From: Microbulbifer marinus
GTDB taxonomy: Bacteria; Pseudomonadota; Gammaproteobacteria; Pseudomonadales; Cellvibrionaceae
NCBI RefSeq assembly: GCF_900107725.1
Contig: NZ_FNQO01000001.1
Coordinates: forward strand, 1,046,458-1,110,457
Length of the DNA: 64,000 bases
Reading direction: 5' to 3'
In this document: positions 1 through 9,084 of the stretch, piece by piece
Numbering within the stretch: position 1 is the stretch's first letter
How the letters are laid out: the number at the start of each line of letters is the position of its first letter
Translations under genes and position numbers: made by a program
The notes under the pieces: generated by a model
The model's database searches: none
The model's input: only the letters and a program-made list of their open reading frames with translations
What the model was told of the DNA's origin: nothing

Positions 1-1064
1 TTCAGGCTGGTGACTACACCTGGGTCGGCGACGTGACTGAATTCAATTTCACCAAGACCCTGGGGCACTATTTCAAACTGCGCGGCCCTCTGCGCGAGAT
101 CAGCAATATCGGCAGCTGGTCCGGCTGGCTGTCCAGCGACGATGCCATCACCTTCGTCGCCAACCACGACAACCAGCGCCAGGACACCGATAACACCGTT
201 ACCCATAAGGACGGCAACAACGCCAACAACATGGCGCATGTGTTCACGCTCGGCTGGCCATACGGCTACCCGAAGGTCATGTCCAGCTTTGACTGGACCG
301 ATCACGACCAGGGCCCGCCCGCCCAGGGCGCCGGCTCCTGTAGCAACGGCTGGCTGTGTGAACATCGCAGCAGGCCCATCGCCAACATGGTCGGCTTCCG
401 CAACAATACCGCAGCTTACTGGGGCGTCACCGACTACTGGGACAATGGCAACCACCAGATGGCCTGGGGTCGCGGCGGCCTGGGCTTCGTGGTGCTCAAC
501 ATGGAGGGCAGCAACCTGAATCACTCCTTCCAGACCGGCATGCCGGCGGGCACCTACTGCGACATCATTCACGGCGACTTCGACTACAGCGCCGGCACCT
601 GCAGCGGCCCGACCATCACCGTGGACGGCAGTGGCGATGCCACCTTCAATGTCTACAACCACAATGCATCCGCCATCCACGTGGGTGCCAAGGTCGGAGT
701 GCCCTGCCCGGACTGCGGCGGCAATACCAATGGTGAAACCGGCGGCGGATCCGGTGGCGGCAGCGGCTCACGGGTCGACGTCAACTTCACCTGCCACAAC
801 GGCTTTACCTACTGGGGTCAGAGCGTCTATGTCTTGGGCGATAACAGTGAGCTGGGGAACTGGGATCCCGCCCAGGCGAAAAAGCTCGACCCGACCGCTT
901 ACCCGAGCTGGAGCGGCACTGTCGACATGCCGGCCAATACCGACGTGGAGTGGAAGTGCCTCAAGCGCGAGGAGGCCAATCCCGCTGCCGGCGTGGAGTG
1001 GCAGTCCGGTGGCAACAACCAGTTCAATACCACATCCGACAGCGCCCCCTCGGCCAGTTTTTAA
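1..1064 (+). CDS. Secreted alpha-amylase, GH13 with C-terminal CBM20 (5' end outside window)
   Basis: C-terminal part of a secreted alpha-amylase that hydrolyses alpha-1,4-glucan bonds in starch. The frame is open from base 3, so the gene begins upstream of the window. Near residue 50 the motif FVANHDNQR matches the stretch with the transition-state-stabilising Asp of the animal-like, chloride-dependent GH13 amylases; the other two catalytic residues must lie upstream. A C-terminal beta domain follows, then a Gly/Ser linker (about residues 235-255) and a CBM20 starch-binding domain of about 95 residues with the usual WGQ, LGNW and VEWK elements, ending in SASF. The GTG at 33 is internal, not a start. 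The domain assignment is strong; the exact GH13 subfamily is inferred. Confidence 0.93.
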   Translation, partial: QAGDYTWVGDVTEFNFTKTLGHYFKLRGPLREISNIGSWSGWLSSDDAITFVANHDNQRQDTDNTVTHKDGNNANNMAHVFTLGWPYGYPKVMSSFDWTDHDQGPPAQGAGSCSNGWLCEHRSRPIANMVGFRNNTAAYWGVTDYWDNGNHQMAWGRGGLGFVVLNMEGSNLNHSFQTGMPAGTYCDIIHGDFDYSAGTCSGPTITVDGSGDATFNVYNHNASAIHVGAKVGVPCPDCGGNTNGETGGGSGGGSGSRVDVNFTCHNGFTYWGQSVYVLGDNSELGNWDPAQAKKLDPTAYPSWSGTVDMPANTDVEWKCLKREEANPAAGVEWQSGGNNQFNTTSDSAPSASF

Positions 1065-1075
1065 CGCCTGATACG

Positions 1076-1101
1076 CGCCTGGCGGGTGCAGCCGCCAGGC
1101 G
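1076..1101 (+). terminator. Hairpin just after the amylase gene
   Basis: A perfect 10-bp stem (1076-1085 with 92-101 of the same kilobase) and a 6-nt loop begin 11 bases after the amylase stop. No U-run follows, so this may be a weak terminator or a 3'-end-stabilising hairpin. Confidence 0.45.
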
Positions 1102-1257
1102 AACTCCACTCTCCCCAGCCGTGCGCCCCCATTGCTGGAGCCGACACAGTGCATGGGGTCAATCTCGTCCTGTGCGGATTCCCGTCGAGAATAGGCATAG
1201 ATCGCTGCCATGGTGCCCGGACACTAATATCCAGACTGGAGTGACCGGAGAAGTGCG

Positions 1258-2352
1258 ATGGCCAGTATCCCCGATGAGCCCCATCGCGGCGCCATAGGAG
1301 ATCTACGGGCCCTGCAACAGCCGGGACTGGAGACCTTCAAGCGCTACATACACGGTGACCTGCCTGGTCCGCCAATCTGGCGGCTGACCGGCATGCTGCC
1401 GACCGAGGCGGGCCTCGGCAAGGCGACCTTTTCGATGCCCGTAAGCCCGTGGCTCGCAGATGGCACCGGTATCTATTGGGGTGGCATCTACTCGCTATTT
1501 GCCGATGCCGCTCTCGCCTCCGCTATCTGGACCACCCTGCCCGCCGGCAAGGTATTGACCACCTCCGAGCTGAACATGAGCTATATCCGCCCGCTGTCCG
1601 ACAGCACGCGCAATATCATCGGCCGCGCGGCGACGGTGCACTCCGGCAGCCAGGTGGGACTGTCTACGGTGCAGATCACCGACCAGGACGGCCGCATGCT
1701 GGCCTTCGGCAGCACCCGCTGCCTGATTGCGGACTTCCCGGTCGACCCGGATCAGCAGCTGGAGGCGCCCGACCTGGGCCCCGATGATTCACCCGACCCC
1801 TTTTTGCGGGATCCCCCGCAGGCGAATTTCTGTGACCTGAAGAAATTTGGCGACCAGCTTCCCATCGATCTGCAGCGGGCGACGATCAGCGGCGGGCGCA
1901 CCCATCCGGTCTGGCAGTTGACCGGCTATCGCGCCGCCGAAATCGATGACGGTTACTGCAAGTCGACGATTCCGTCGTCGCCGTGGTTCTCGAACGGCAG
2001 CTTCTCCATCTACGGTGGCCTCTTGGCCTGGGCCGCAGACTTCACCATGGGCATGGCGGTCTACTCCACGCTGCCGGCCGGTGACCTGTTCGCCATGCTG
2101 GACATGCACATCCGCTTTATCCGCCCGGCGACGATCGATAGCGGCGACCTCACCCTGACCGGCGAGGTCCACCACCGCGGCCGCCAGCTGCGGGTTTGCT
2201 CCTGCGACATAGTCAACGCGGAGGGGAAGCGTGTGGCCATGGCCAGCGGTTCGGCGCTGGTGATTCCAGGCGGCGCACAGATGCTGAGCGAAGGGAAAAA
2301 GCCGGAGGACATGATCGCCAGCGCGACCCTGCGCAAACCAGTTCCCGACTGA
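1258..2352 (+). CDS. Double-hotdog thioesterase family protein
   Basis: A 364-residue protein with two tandem hotdog-fold units of the PaaI/acyl-CoA thioesterase type, about residues 45-155 and 215-340. Each half has a W-x-L-T-G strand, a phrase of the G-(I/L)-Y-x-G-x-(I/L) type near the central helix (IYWGGIYS and IYGGLLAW) and an L-x-x-x-x-(I/F)-R-P stretch, so the protein looks like a fused internal duplication. It probably hydrolyses acyl-CoA or another acyl thioester in the cytoplasm; the substrate cannot be read from sequence. The ATG at 1258 follows a GGAG ribosome site 8-11 bases upstream. The gene stands alone between the amylase and a transporter. Confidence 0.75.
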   Translation: MASIPDEPHRGAIGDLRALQQPGLETFKRYIHGDLPGPPIWRLTGMLPTEAGLGKATFSMPVSPWLADGTGIYWGGIYSLFADAALASAIWTTLPAGKVLTTSELNMSYIRPLSDSTRNIIGRAATVHSGSQVGLSTVQITDQDGRMLAFGSTRCLIADFPVDPDQQLEAPDLGPDDSPDPFLRDPPQANFCDLKKFGDQLPIDLQRATISGGRTHPVWQLTGYRAAEIDDGYCKSTIPSSPWFSNGSFSIYGGLLAWAADFTMGMAVYSTLPAGDLFAMLDMHIRFIRPATIDSGDLTLTGEVHHRGRQLRVCSCDIVNAEGKRVAMASGSALVIPGGAQMLSEGKKPEDMIASATLRKPVPD

Positions 2353-2564
2353 GCAGCCCTCTATCTCCAGCCACTGCCATAAATTCACGGGACGCGGGCG
2401 CATGCACCCGCCGCGTTCAGTCCGACTTCAGGCAACCATTCTGTAGCTTGGCCTTTTTGTGTATCATCCCCACCCTTTAGCGCATTTTTTAACCAAAACA
2501 TCTATTAAGGGCAGCCGTGGGCACAGTGCGGCTAGCCAAAACAAGAACGACGCTATAGGAAAGA

Positions 2565-4169
2565 TTGATGACGACAAGCGCCTCTTCCAGCGAACAGTCA
2601 CAGGTGCCGGCCGAGCAGAGAAAGGCCTTCACCCGCTTCTTGGATGCCGTAGAGTGGCTCGGCAATCTGCTGCCCCACCCGATCACCCTGTTTGCCATGT
2701 TCGCCATCGGTGTCGTGATCATCAGTGGTATTGCTTCCTATTTCGGCCTGGCCGTGGCGGATCCCCGCCCGGTGGGGGCCGCCGGCCGCACGCCGGACGG
2801 CGTGATCGAGGTATTCAACCTGTTCAGCGGCGAGGGATTGCGGATCATCGTCACCAGTTTGGTGACCAATTTCACCGGCTTTGCGCCGCTGGGGACGGTA
2901 CTGGTCGCACTGCTCGGCGTCGGCGTGGCCGAACACTCAGGGCTGCTGAGCGCGGCTGTGCGCGGCCTGGTGATGCAGGCATCCAAGCGCACCGTAACCG
3001 TTATCGTGGTCTTCGCCGGCATCCTGTCCAACACCGCGTCCGAGCTGGGCTATGTGGTGCTGATCCCGCTGGCGGCGATGATCTTCCACTCCCTCGGCCG
3101 CCACCCGCTCGCGGGTCTCGCCGCGGCCTTCGCCGGGGTCTCCGGTGGCTACAGCGCCAACCTGCTGCTGGGAACCGTGGATCCGCTGCTGTCCGGCATC
3201 ACCGAATCCGCCGCCCATATGATTGACCCGACCTATACCGTCGGCCCGGAAGTGAACTGGTTCTTCATGATCACCAGCACCTTTCTGATCACCATCGTCG
3301 GCAGCTGGGTAACCATCGCCATCGTCGAGCCGAAGCTGGGCGTGTACGACCCGAAAGAGGCGTCCGTCGACCTGTCCCAGGACAAGATGGGCAAGCTGAC
3401 CGCCGCCGAGAAACGCGGCCTGAAATACGCCGGTCTGTCAGTGCTGGGGGTTTGCGCGCTGTTGGCAATTTCCATCGTCCCCGAGTGGGGCGTACTGCGG
3501 AATCAGGAGACTGGCGAAGTCGCCGGCTCGCCTTTCTTGAAGGGCATAGTGGCGCTGATCGTGGTCTTTTTTGCGGTGCCCGGTTTTGTTTATGGCCGCG
3601 TGACCGGCACCATGCACAACGACCGAGATGTGATCAATGCCATGTCCAAGAGCATGGGCACTATGGGCATGTATATCGTGCTGGTGTTTTTCGCCGCGCA
3701 ATTCGTGGCTTTCTTCAAGATCACCAATCTGGGAACCATTTTCGCGGTGCTGGGCGCCGATGCGCTGCAGAGCATCGGTCTCACCGGCCCACTGGTATTC
3801 CTGTTCTTCATCATGATGTGCGGCTTTGTGAATTTGATGCTGGGTAGCGCCTCGGCCCAGTGGGCCGTGACCGCGCCCATCTTCGTACCCATGCTGATGC
3901 TGCTGGGCTACGCACCGGAAGTCATCCAGGCCGCTTACCGCATCGGCGATTCGGTTACCAATATCATCACGCCGATGATGAGCTATTTCGGCCTTATCGT
4001 GTCCTTTGCCACCCGCTACAAGAAAGACCTGGGCATGGGTACCCTGATCGCCACCATGATCCCCTACTCCATCTTTTTCTTTATCGGCTGGACCGCCCTG
4101 TTCTTTATCTGGGTATTCGCACTCGGCATGCCGGTGGGCCCGGGCGCGGCGACATACTACAGCCCCTGA
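2565..4169 (+). CDS. AbgT family transporter (first copy)
   Basis: A 534-residue inner-membrane protein of the AbgT family. Characterised members include AbgT (p-aminobenzoyl-glutamate uptake) and MtrF/YdaH (p-aminobenzoate and sulfonamide export). Hydrophobic segments run from about residue 40 to the end. The repeated family signatures are clear: TGFAPLG, GVGVAEHSG, AGVSGGYSAN before DPLL, and the C-terminal half GSASAQWA plus GDSVTNIITP. The ATG at 2565 follows GGAAAG. A second member at 16442-18010 shares all these motifs but not the local gene order. Substrate and direction of transport cannot be told from sequence. Confidence 0.9.
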   Translation: MMTTSASSSEQSQVPAEQRKAFTRFLDAVEWLGNLLPHPITLFAMFAIGVVIISGIASYFGLAVADPRPVGAAGRTPDGVIEVFNLFSGEGLRIIVTSLVTNFTGFAPLGTVLVALLGVGVAEHSGLLSAAVRGLVMQASKRTVTVIVVFAGILSNTASELGYVVLIPLAAMIFHSLGRHPLAGLAAAFAGVSGGYSANLLLGTVDPLLSGITESAAHMIDPTYTVGPEVNWFFMITSTFLITIVGSWVTIAIVEPKLGVYDPKEASVDLSQDKMGKLTAAEKRGLKYAGLSVLGVCALLAISIVPEWGVLRNQETGEVAGSPFLKGIVALIVVFFAVPGFVYGRVTGTMHNDRDVINAMSKSMGTMGMYIVLVFFAAQFVAFFKITNLGTIFAVLGADALQSIGLTGPLVFLFFIMMCGFVNLMLGSASAQWAVTAPIFVPMLMLLGYAPEVIQAAYRIGDSVTNIITPMMSYFGLIVSFATRYKKDLGMGTLIATMIPYSIFFFIGWTALFFIWVFALGMPVGPGAATYYSP

Positions 4170-4175
4170 CATTCG

Positions 4176-4210
4176 ATCGCCGCGGCGGCCTGTGGGCTGC
4201 CCGCGGCGAT
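4176..4210 (+). terminator. GC-rich hairpin after the first AbgT gene
   Basis: A perfect 10-bp inverted repeat, ATCGCCGCGG with CCGCGGCGAT, and a 15-nt loop begin 7 bases after the AbgT stop. There is no strong U-run, so termination is plausible but unproven. Confidence 0.4.
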
Positions 4211-4281
4211 GATTTCCGTTAAAGTGCGTCTTTTATTCCCTTTACCTCCCCGACGGGGACACTACATCCGGACTAACCGCC

Positions 4282-4818
4282 ATGAGTTCACTGCAAGATC
4301 AACTGCTGAAGGCCGGTCTCGTCGACAACAAGAAAGCCAAACAGATCAGCAAGGACAAGCGCAAGCAGCAGAAGGTCGCAAAGAAATCCGCACAGCCGGT
4401 CGTCGACGAAACCAAGGCTGCCGCCCAGCAGGCCCGCGCCGAAAAGGCGGCCCGGGACCGCGCCCTGAATGCCGAGCGCGATGCCGCCGCGCAGAAAAAG
4501 GCCATCGCCGCCCAGATCAAACAGATGGTGCAGACCAACCGTCAGCCGAAGGGCAACGGCGAAATCGCCTACAACTTCACCTTCGACAAAAAGATCAAAA
4601 CCATTTATGTCACCGAAGCCGTCCGCGATCACCTGGTCGCGGGCCGGCTGGTAATCGTCGGGCTGGACGAGCAGTTCGAGCTGGTGCCGCGGGTGATCGC
4701 CGACAAGATCGCCGAGCGCAATCCCGATGCGGTCGTGCAGCCGGCGGCGACCAGCACCGCGGTGGATGAAGACGACCCCTACGCGGACTACCAGATCCCC
4801 GACGACCTGATGTGGTAA
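4282..4818 (+). CDS. yaiL: DUF2058 (YaiL) family protein
   Basis: A 178-residue protein with the YaiL/DUF2058 opening (SSLQDQLLKAGLVD, then a Lys/Gln-rich stretch to about residue 40) and an Ala/Arg/Lys-rich likely coiled-coil to about 85. The compact C-terminal part contains YNFTFDKKIKTIYV and QFELVPR. The family is described as nucleoprotein- or polynucleotide-associated, but its function is not settled. The basic N-terminal half fits nucleic-acid binding. It precedes the DUF1415 gene by 13 bases and is probably cotranscribed with it. Confidence 0.85.
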   Translation: MSSLQDQLLKAGLVDNKKAKQISKDKRKQQKVAKKSAQPVVDETKAAAQQARAEKAARDRALNAERDAAAQKKAIAAQIKQMVQTNRQPKGNGEIAYNFTFDKKIKTIYVTEAVRDHLVAGRLVIVGLDEQFELVPRVIADKIAERNPDAVVQPAATSTAVDEDDPYADYQIPDDLMW

Positions 4819-4831
4819 GCGGTCGCCACTG

Positions 4832-5377
4832 ATGGAGCAGCAAATCGTCGACTCGGTACAACAGTGGCTGCGGGATGTGGTGGTTGGCCTGAACCTGTGC
4901 CCCTTCGCGCGCAAGCCGATGCGCGCCGGCCAGATCCGCTTCAAGGTGAGCGATGCCCGGGACGACGAATCGCTGCTGACAGACCTGCTCGAAGAACTGC
5001 GGTTGCTCGACAACACCCCAGTAGAGGAACTGGAAACGACCCTGCTGATCGTGCCCCGGCACCTGCGAGAATTTGCCGATTTCAACCAGTTCCTCGATCT
5101 GGCCGAATGGCTGCTGGAGCGTCACGACTACAGCGGCATCTACCAGCTGGCCACCTTTCATCCGGACTATCAGTTTGCCGGCACCCGACCCGAAGACGCG
5201 GAAAACCTGACCAACCGCGCCCCCTACCCGATTCTGCATTTGCTGCGCGAGGCGAGCCTGGAGCGGGCATTGAAAAACTATCCCGATCCGGAAACTATTC
5301 CCGAAAACAATATCCGCCGGGTAGAAGGCTTGACCGAAGAGCAGAAGCGGCAGCTGTTTCCGTATCTGTTCTGTTGA
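4832..5377 (+). CDS. DUF1415 family protein
   Basis: A 181-residue cytoplasmic protein of the DUF1415 family, recognised from the opening VVVGLNLCPFARKP, the central FHPDYQFAG and the NRAPYP stretch before LHLLREASL. The Cys-Pro near the start is a family hallmark. No enzyme activity is established. The gene starts 13 bases after yaiL with little of a Shine-Dalgarno site, which suggests coupling to it. Confidence 0.85.
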   Translation: MEQQIVDSVQQWLRDVVVGLNLCPFARKPMRAGQIRFKVSDARDDESLLTDLLEELRLLDNTPVEELETTLLIVPRHLREFADFNQFLDLAEWLLERHDYSGIYQLATFHPDYQFAGTRPEDAENLTNRAPYPILHLLREASLERALKNYPDPETIPENNIRRVEGLTEEQKRQLFPYLFC

Positions 5378-5440
5378 GCGAATGTTCGCTAGAGCAAAAT
5401 AACAACTCACAATTCTGCAGAAACAGAACAGGAATCCGGC

Positions 5441-5866
5441 ATGCTGTCACCAAGTCCGATACTAACTCCGGTTGTCGCTCTGGTTGCCTGGTCGCTGATC
5501 ATGTGGTTGTGGATGTACGCGACCCGCCTGCCCGCCATCAGGAAAGCGCAGATGCAACTGGATCCACGCGCACCGCGCGGTGAGCAGATGAGCACCCTGC
5601 CCGCGTCGGTGCGCTGGAAGGCGGACAATTACAATCACCTGATGGAGCAGCCCACGCTCTTTTACGCCGTTGCACTCGCCCTGGCACTGATGGGAGAGGG
5701 AAATGGCAGCAACCTGCTGCTGGCCTGGGGATACGTCGTAACGCGAGTGATACACAGCCTGTTGCAGGCACTGGTTAACAAGATCGAAGTGCGTTTCGCT
5801 ATTTTTGTGCTGTCGACGCTGATGCTGTTTGGACTGACGATTAACGCCCTGCTGCACCTGATCTAG
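5441..5866 (+). CDS. MAPEG family membrane protein
   Basis: A 141-residue protein with four likely membrane helices (about residues 8-28, 70-88, 92-105 and 118-138). The arrangement, the N/H-rich loop RWKADNYNHLMEQPTLFYA and the RVIHSLLQ stretch are typical of bacterial MAPEG proteins (membrane-associated eicosanoid and glutathione metabolism). In bacteria the activity is mostly unknown; glutathione-dependent detoxification is a family-level guess. The ATG at 5441 follows CAGGAATCC. Confidence 0.85.
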   Translation: MLSPSPILTPVVALVAWSLIMWLWMYATRLPAIRKAQMQLDPRAPRGEQMSTLPASVRWKADNYNHLMEQPTLFYAVALALALMGEGNGSNLLLAWGYVVTRVIHSLLQALVNKIEVRFAIFVLSTLMLFGLTINALLHLI

Positions 5867-5906
5867 GCAAATATTGGCTACGCGGGAAGCATTTGCCGGA
5901 TCTCAG

Positions 5907-6785
5907 TCAGTCAACGCCCTCGCCCTGTACCGATGTACTCTGCAGGTGGCTCAGTCCCAAAGTCCTGCCGCATTGATAACCTCGCTCAAGTAATTCCAGT
6001 TCGCGGGTAAAGCGCTTCACCGGGAAGTCCGGCGGCGGCGCAATAGCGGTTACCCGGCAGTCCGCCGGTGGCGACTCGATAAAGTCCAGTGCGCGATTGT
6101 AGCGCTCCGCCCGGTCGAGCACCGCCTCAAACAGGCGGGCGTGGTCGTGGAAGAATTGCTTCATCTGCTTGGGCGCGGGACTTACCCGCTTGCGATAGCC
6201 CACCGGTCGCGACAGCACCACAGTGATATCTCGCGCGCCCTGCTCATAGGCCCGAATCACCGGAATGGAATCCGCAAGGCCGCCATCCGTCATCGGCTCG
6301 CCGTTGACGCGGGGAAAGCCGCGGTAAAAAAGCGGAATCGCACAGGAGGCCGGAAACACCTCATGCATGTTCTCTTCTGTGACCTGCAGATAGCAGGCCT
6401 CGCCGGTTTCGATACTGGTGGTAACCGCATATAGGGGTACGGCATTTTTGACATAGCGCTGCAGATTTAGCGGCACCTCGTCATAGGAAGCGTGCCACAA
6501 CCAGCTGACATCGCAGAAATGCCCGCCCTTCAGGTAGCGTCGCCAATCGATGAAATCGTCACGGCGGGCATGATCCAACAGGATTCTGCGACTGCGGCCG
6601 TGGTCACCGGCCAGATAGCCGATCAGGTTGGTCGATCCCGCCGAGACACCGATGGCAAAGTCGAAGGGCAGATAATCCGATTCGATAAAGGCGTCCAACA
6701 CCCCCGCGGCAAAGATGCCGCGCATTGCACCGCCCTCTACCACCAGCGCAGATCGATTCACATTACCGGAAGTCATTTTTTCCAT
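5907..6785 (-). CDS. Patatin-like phospholipase family protein
   Basis: A patatin-fold acyl hydrolase of about 292 residues, similar to YjjU. The oxyanion loop GGAMRG lies near the N-terminus, the nucleophile elbow is G-V-S-A-G (Ser about residue 48), and the catalytic Asp is in DGGLADSIP. The dyad is therefore complete. I start at the ATG at 6785, which puts the first strand (ALVVEGG) right after a short leader. The frame extends to a TTG at 6827 with a poor ribosome site, and a second ATG lies at 6776. No secretion signal is seen, so it is likely cytoplasmic or membrane-associated. Confidence 0.87.
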   Translation of the reverse strand: MEKMTSGNVNRSALVVEGGAMRGIFAAGVLDAFIESDYLPFDFAIGVSAGSTNLIGYLAGDHGRSRRILLDHARRDDFIDWRRYLKGGHFCDVSWLWHASYDEVPLNLQRYVKNAVPLYAVTTSIETGEACYLQVTEENMHEVFPASCAIPLFYRGFPRVNGEPMTDGGLADSIPVIRAYEQGARDITVVLSRPVGYRKRVSPAPKQMKQFFHDHARLFEAVLDRAERYNRALDFIESPPADCRVTAIAPPPDFPVKRFTRELELLERGYQCGRTLGLSHLQSTSVQGEGVD

Positions 6786-6979
6786 GCTAAACCCGTAGCT
6801 GCTATTACTGTTCCGATACTGCGACAATTGTAAAGTTAACCTTCACAGACTATCCAACCAGATTCACTGGCCTATTCGCCCAAACCCAAGGCTGCCGCGG
6901 CCATTTCGCCGCTTCGGTGGCCGCGTTATGATTGCGCGAATCACTTCGACCATTCAGGCCATTCGATCCCAGGCAGAAT

Positions 6980-7480
6980 ATGCAGACCATGAAATACCAA
7001 GCGCCCTGGAGCCGCCAGCTTAAGTGGATCACGGCCCTGACAAGCGTGATACTGCTCGGCATCCCGTTGCTTTTACTGGACAAGGCGCCGCAAGCGGAAT
7101 CCCGACTCTATACGGTCGCGATACTGTTGCCGCCGGCGATCTTTGTACTGAGTGCACTCTTTGCTATTCGTGGCTACCGTATCGAACGGACTGCCCTGCT
7201 GATTCTCCGTTTTGGCTGGCACACGCGTATCCCGCTGCAGGGCCTGACCTCTGCAGAAGCCGACCCGGAAGCAATGCACGGCTCCATCCGCCTGTTCGGC
7301 AACGGCGGACTGTTCGGCTTTACCGGCCTGTACCGCAACAGCAAACTGGGCCGTTACCGGGCCTTTGCCACCGATTCCTCCCGGGCCGTAGTGCTGCACT
7401 TCCCCGAGCGCACCCTGGTGGTAACCCCTGACCGGCCAGCGCAGTTCGCCGCGGCGCTGCAACAGAAGATTTCCGCTTAG
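6980..7480 (+). CDS. Small membrane protein with PH-like C-terminal domain
   Basis: About 166 residues. Two adjacent hydrophobic helices (roughly 15-35 and 45-65) are followed by a soluble beta-rich part with GYRIERTALLI, TRIPLQGL and VLHFPERTLVVTP, the pattern of bacterial PH-like (bPH) domains tethered to the membrane. No function is known. I chose the ATG at 6980 (AGGCAG upstream) over an upstream TTG at 6932. The gene diverges from the patatin gene. Confidence 0.65.
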   Translation: MQTMKYQAPWSRQLKWITALTSVILLGIPLLLLDKAPQAESRLYTVAILLPPAIFVLSALFAIRGYRIERTALLILRFGWHTRIPLQGLTSAEADPEAMHGSIRLFGNGGLFGFTGLYRNSKLGRYRAFATDSSRAVVLHFPERTLVVTPDRPAQFAAALQQKISA

Positions 7481-7569
7481 CCCCAGGTTTCAGCTCGCGC
7501 CGCCGACCAACAGGTCACACCTGTGTGCTTTACTCTGGAAAGAGAGCACAGAGGTCGCCGCGACGAACG

Positions 7570-7702
7570 ATGCCATGCCTCCCGATCTCGTTGCCGCCAA
7601 TGCTCTGCAACCCGAGTGGCTGCGCTGCTAGTTCCGCGCCATGCTGGCGCCCCAGCTTGCCGCCGGCCATTTCAATATCTTCGCCTTCGGTAAGAGGACA
7701 AC
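7570..7702 (+). pseudogene. Possible degraded coding remnant upstream of the TPR gene
   Basis: One frame from the ATG at 7576 reads like protein for 18 codons (PPDLVAANALQPEWLRC), hits a TAG, then continues for another 20 codons (FRAMLAPQLAAGHFNIFAFG) to the ribosome site of the next gene. Codon use looks like that of neighbouring genes. It could be a decayed gene or a disrupted short leader. I recognise no family. The rest of the 7481-7702 gap shows nothing. Confidence 0.2.
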
Positions 7703-9034
7703 ATGCTCACGGATCAACAGGGAAATCCTCTACCCGATGCGACGCCGGAAGCCGTAGACTTTTACAGCGACGCCGTGCAGGCATTCAACCTCTACCGCGG
7801 CGACCCGTTTGCGATTGTGGATCAGGCTATCCAGGTGGCGCCCCGGTTTGCCATGGCCCATATCTTCAAGGCGTATCTCTACGCCACCGCCACGGAACCC
7901 GCCGCATCACTGGAAGCGCAGAGGATCGTCGTCCACGCCAAGTCGCTGGCGCTGGACGAGCGCGCAGAATCCCATATCGCAGTACTCACGGAACTGCTGG
8001 CCGGCAACTGGACCAGGGCCGCCGTAGCGCTGGACTATCACAACGCCAGGTATCCGCGCGACCTGATCGGCATCCAGTGCGGTCATCTGATGGACTTCTA
8101 TCGCGCCTGTGCCCGCGACCTGCGTGACCGCATCGCGCGCATACTCCCGCAGTGGTCGGCCGAAGTGCCCGGTTACTCCATCTTGCTCGGCATGTATGCG
8201 TTTGGGCTGGAGGAGTGCGCCGACTACGAGCGCGCCGAGGAATACGGACACAGCGCTACGGAACTGGAACCATTTGACTGCTGGGCCCACCACGCCGTCA
8301 CCCATGTGCTGGAGATGCAGGGACGCACCGAGGACGGTATCGACTGGATGGAGAAGCGCGAGCCATTCTGGGCCGGCGACGATAATTTCTTCCGGGTACA
8401 CAACTGGTGGCACAAGGCACTGTACCACCTGGATCTGGAACAGGAAGAACAGGCGCTGGCGATCTACGACGGGCCGATTCGCAGCGAACGCAGCAGCATG
8501 GCGCTGGATCTGGTGGACGCTTCGGCGCTGTTGTGGCGCCTTGCACTGAGGGAGTGCGATGTCTCGGATCGCTGGCAGGAGCTGGCGCAAACCTGGGAAC
8601 AGCACGCCGATGGCCGCCTCTACCCGTTTAACGACTGGCATGCGGTGATGGCTTTCCTCGGTGCCGGGCGCGACGACGAGGTAGAGAAGATTATGAATAC
8701 CATGCGCGCGACCCGCAGTAACGACAACGAGGTAGCGCAGTGGGCCTGGCATACCGGGCTGCCACTGATCGAGGGGTTCACCGCGTTCTGGCGCGGCGAC
8801 TATCGCAAAGCTGCGCAGCACCTGCACGGCGCACGCTTTATCGGCAACAGCTTCGGTGGCAGCCACGCGCAGCGGGACATCATTGACTGGACGCTGACAG
8901 AGGCCGCGCTGCGCGCCGGCATGAAGGATCTGGCCGAGGCCCTGGCCAACGAACGACTGGCGCTAAAACCCCACAGCGCGCTCAACCGCGCCTTCCTGCA
9001 ACGGGCGGTAACCACCGGGGCCGGAACACAATAA
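7703..9034 (+). CDS. TPR protein of the TTC38 type
   Basis: A 443-residue alpha-helical repeat protein resembling tetratricopeptide repeat protein 38, a family found in eukaryotes and many bacteria without a known biochemical role. Features are helix-turn-helix pairs along the whole length, Trp-rich phrases such as CWAHHAVTHVLEMQGR and VHNWWHKALYHL, and a C-terminal GNSFGGSHAQRDII box. No signal peptide is seen, so it is likely a cytoplasmic scaffold. The ATG at 7703 follows TAAGAGGA, a good ribosome site. Confidence 0.75.
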   Translation: MLTDQQGNPLPDATPEAVDFYSDAVQAFNLYRGDPFAIVDQAIQVAPRFAMAHIFKAYLYATATEPAASLEAQRIVVHAKSLALDERAESHIAVLTELLAGNWTRAAVALDYHNARYPRDLIGIQCGHLMDFYRACARDLRDRIARILPQWSAEVPGYSILLGMYAFGLEECADYERAEEYGHSATELEPFDCWAHHAVTHVLEMQGRTEDGIDWMEKREPFWAGDDNFFRVHNWWHKALYHLDLEQEEQALAIYDGPIRSERSSMALDLVDASALLWRLALRECDVSDRWQELAQTWEQHADGRLYPFNDWHAVMAFLGAGRDDEVEKIMNTMRATRSNDNEVAQWAWHTGLPLIEGFTAFWRGDYRKAAQHLHGARFIGNSFGGSHAQRDIIDWTLTEAALRAGMKDLAEALANERLALKPHSALNRAFLQRAVTTGAGTQ

Positions 9035-9084
9035 CCGGAAAAACAGTAAACGCTTAACTGGAGCCGCTGGTAACAAGCTGCCCA

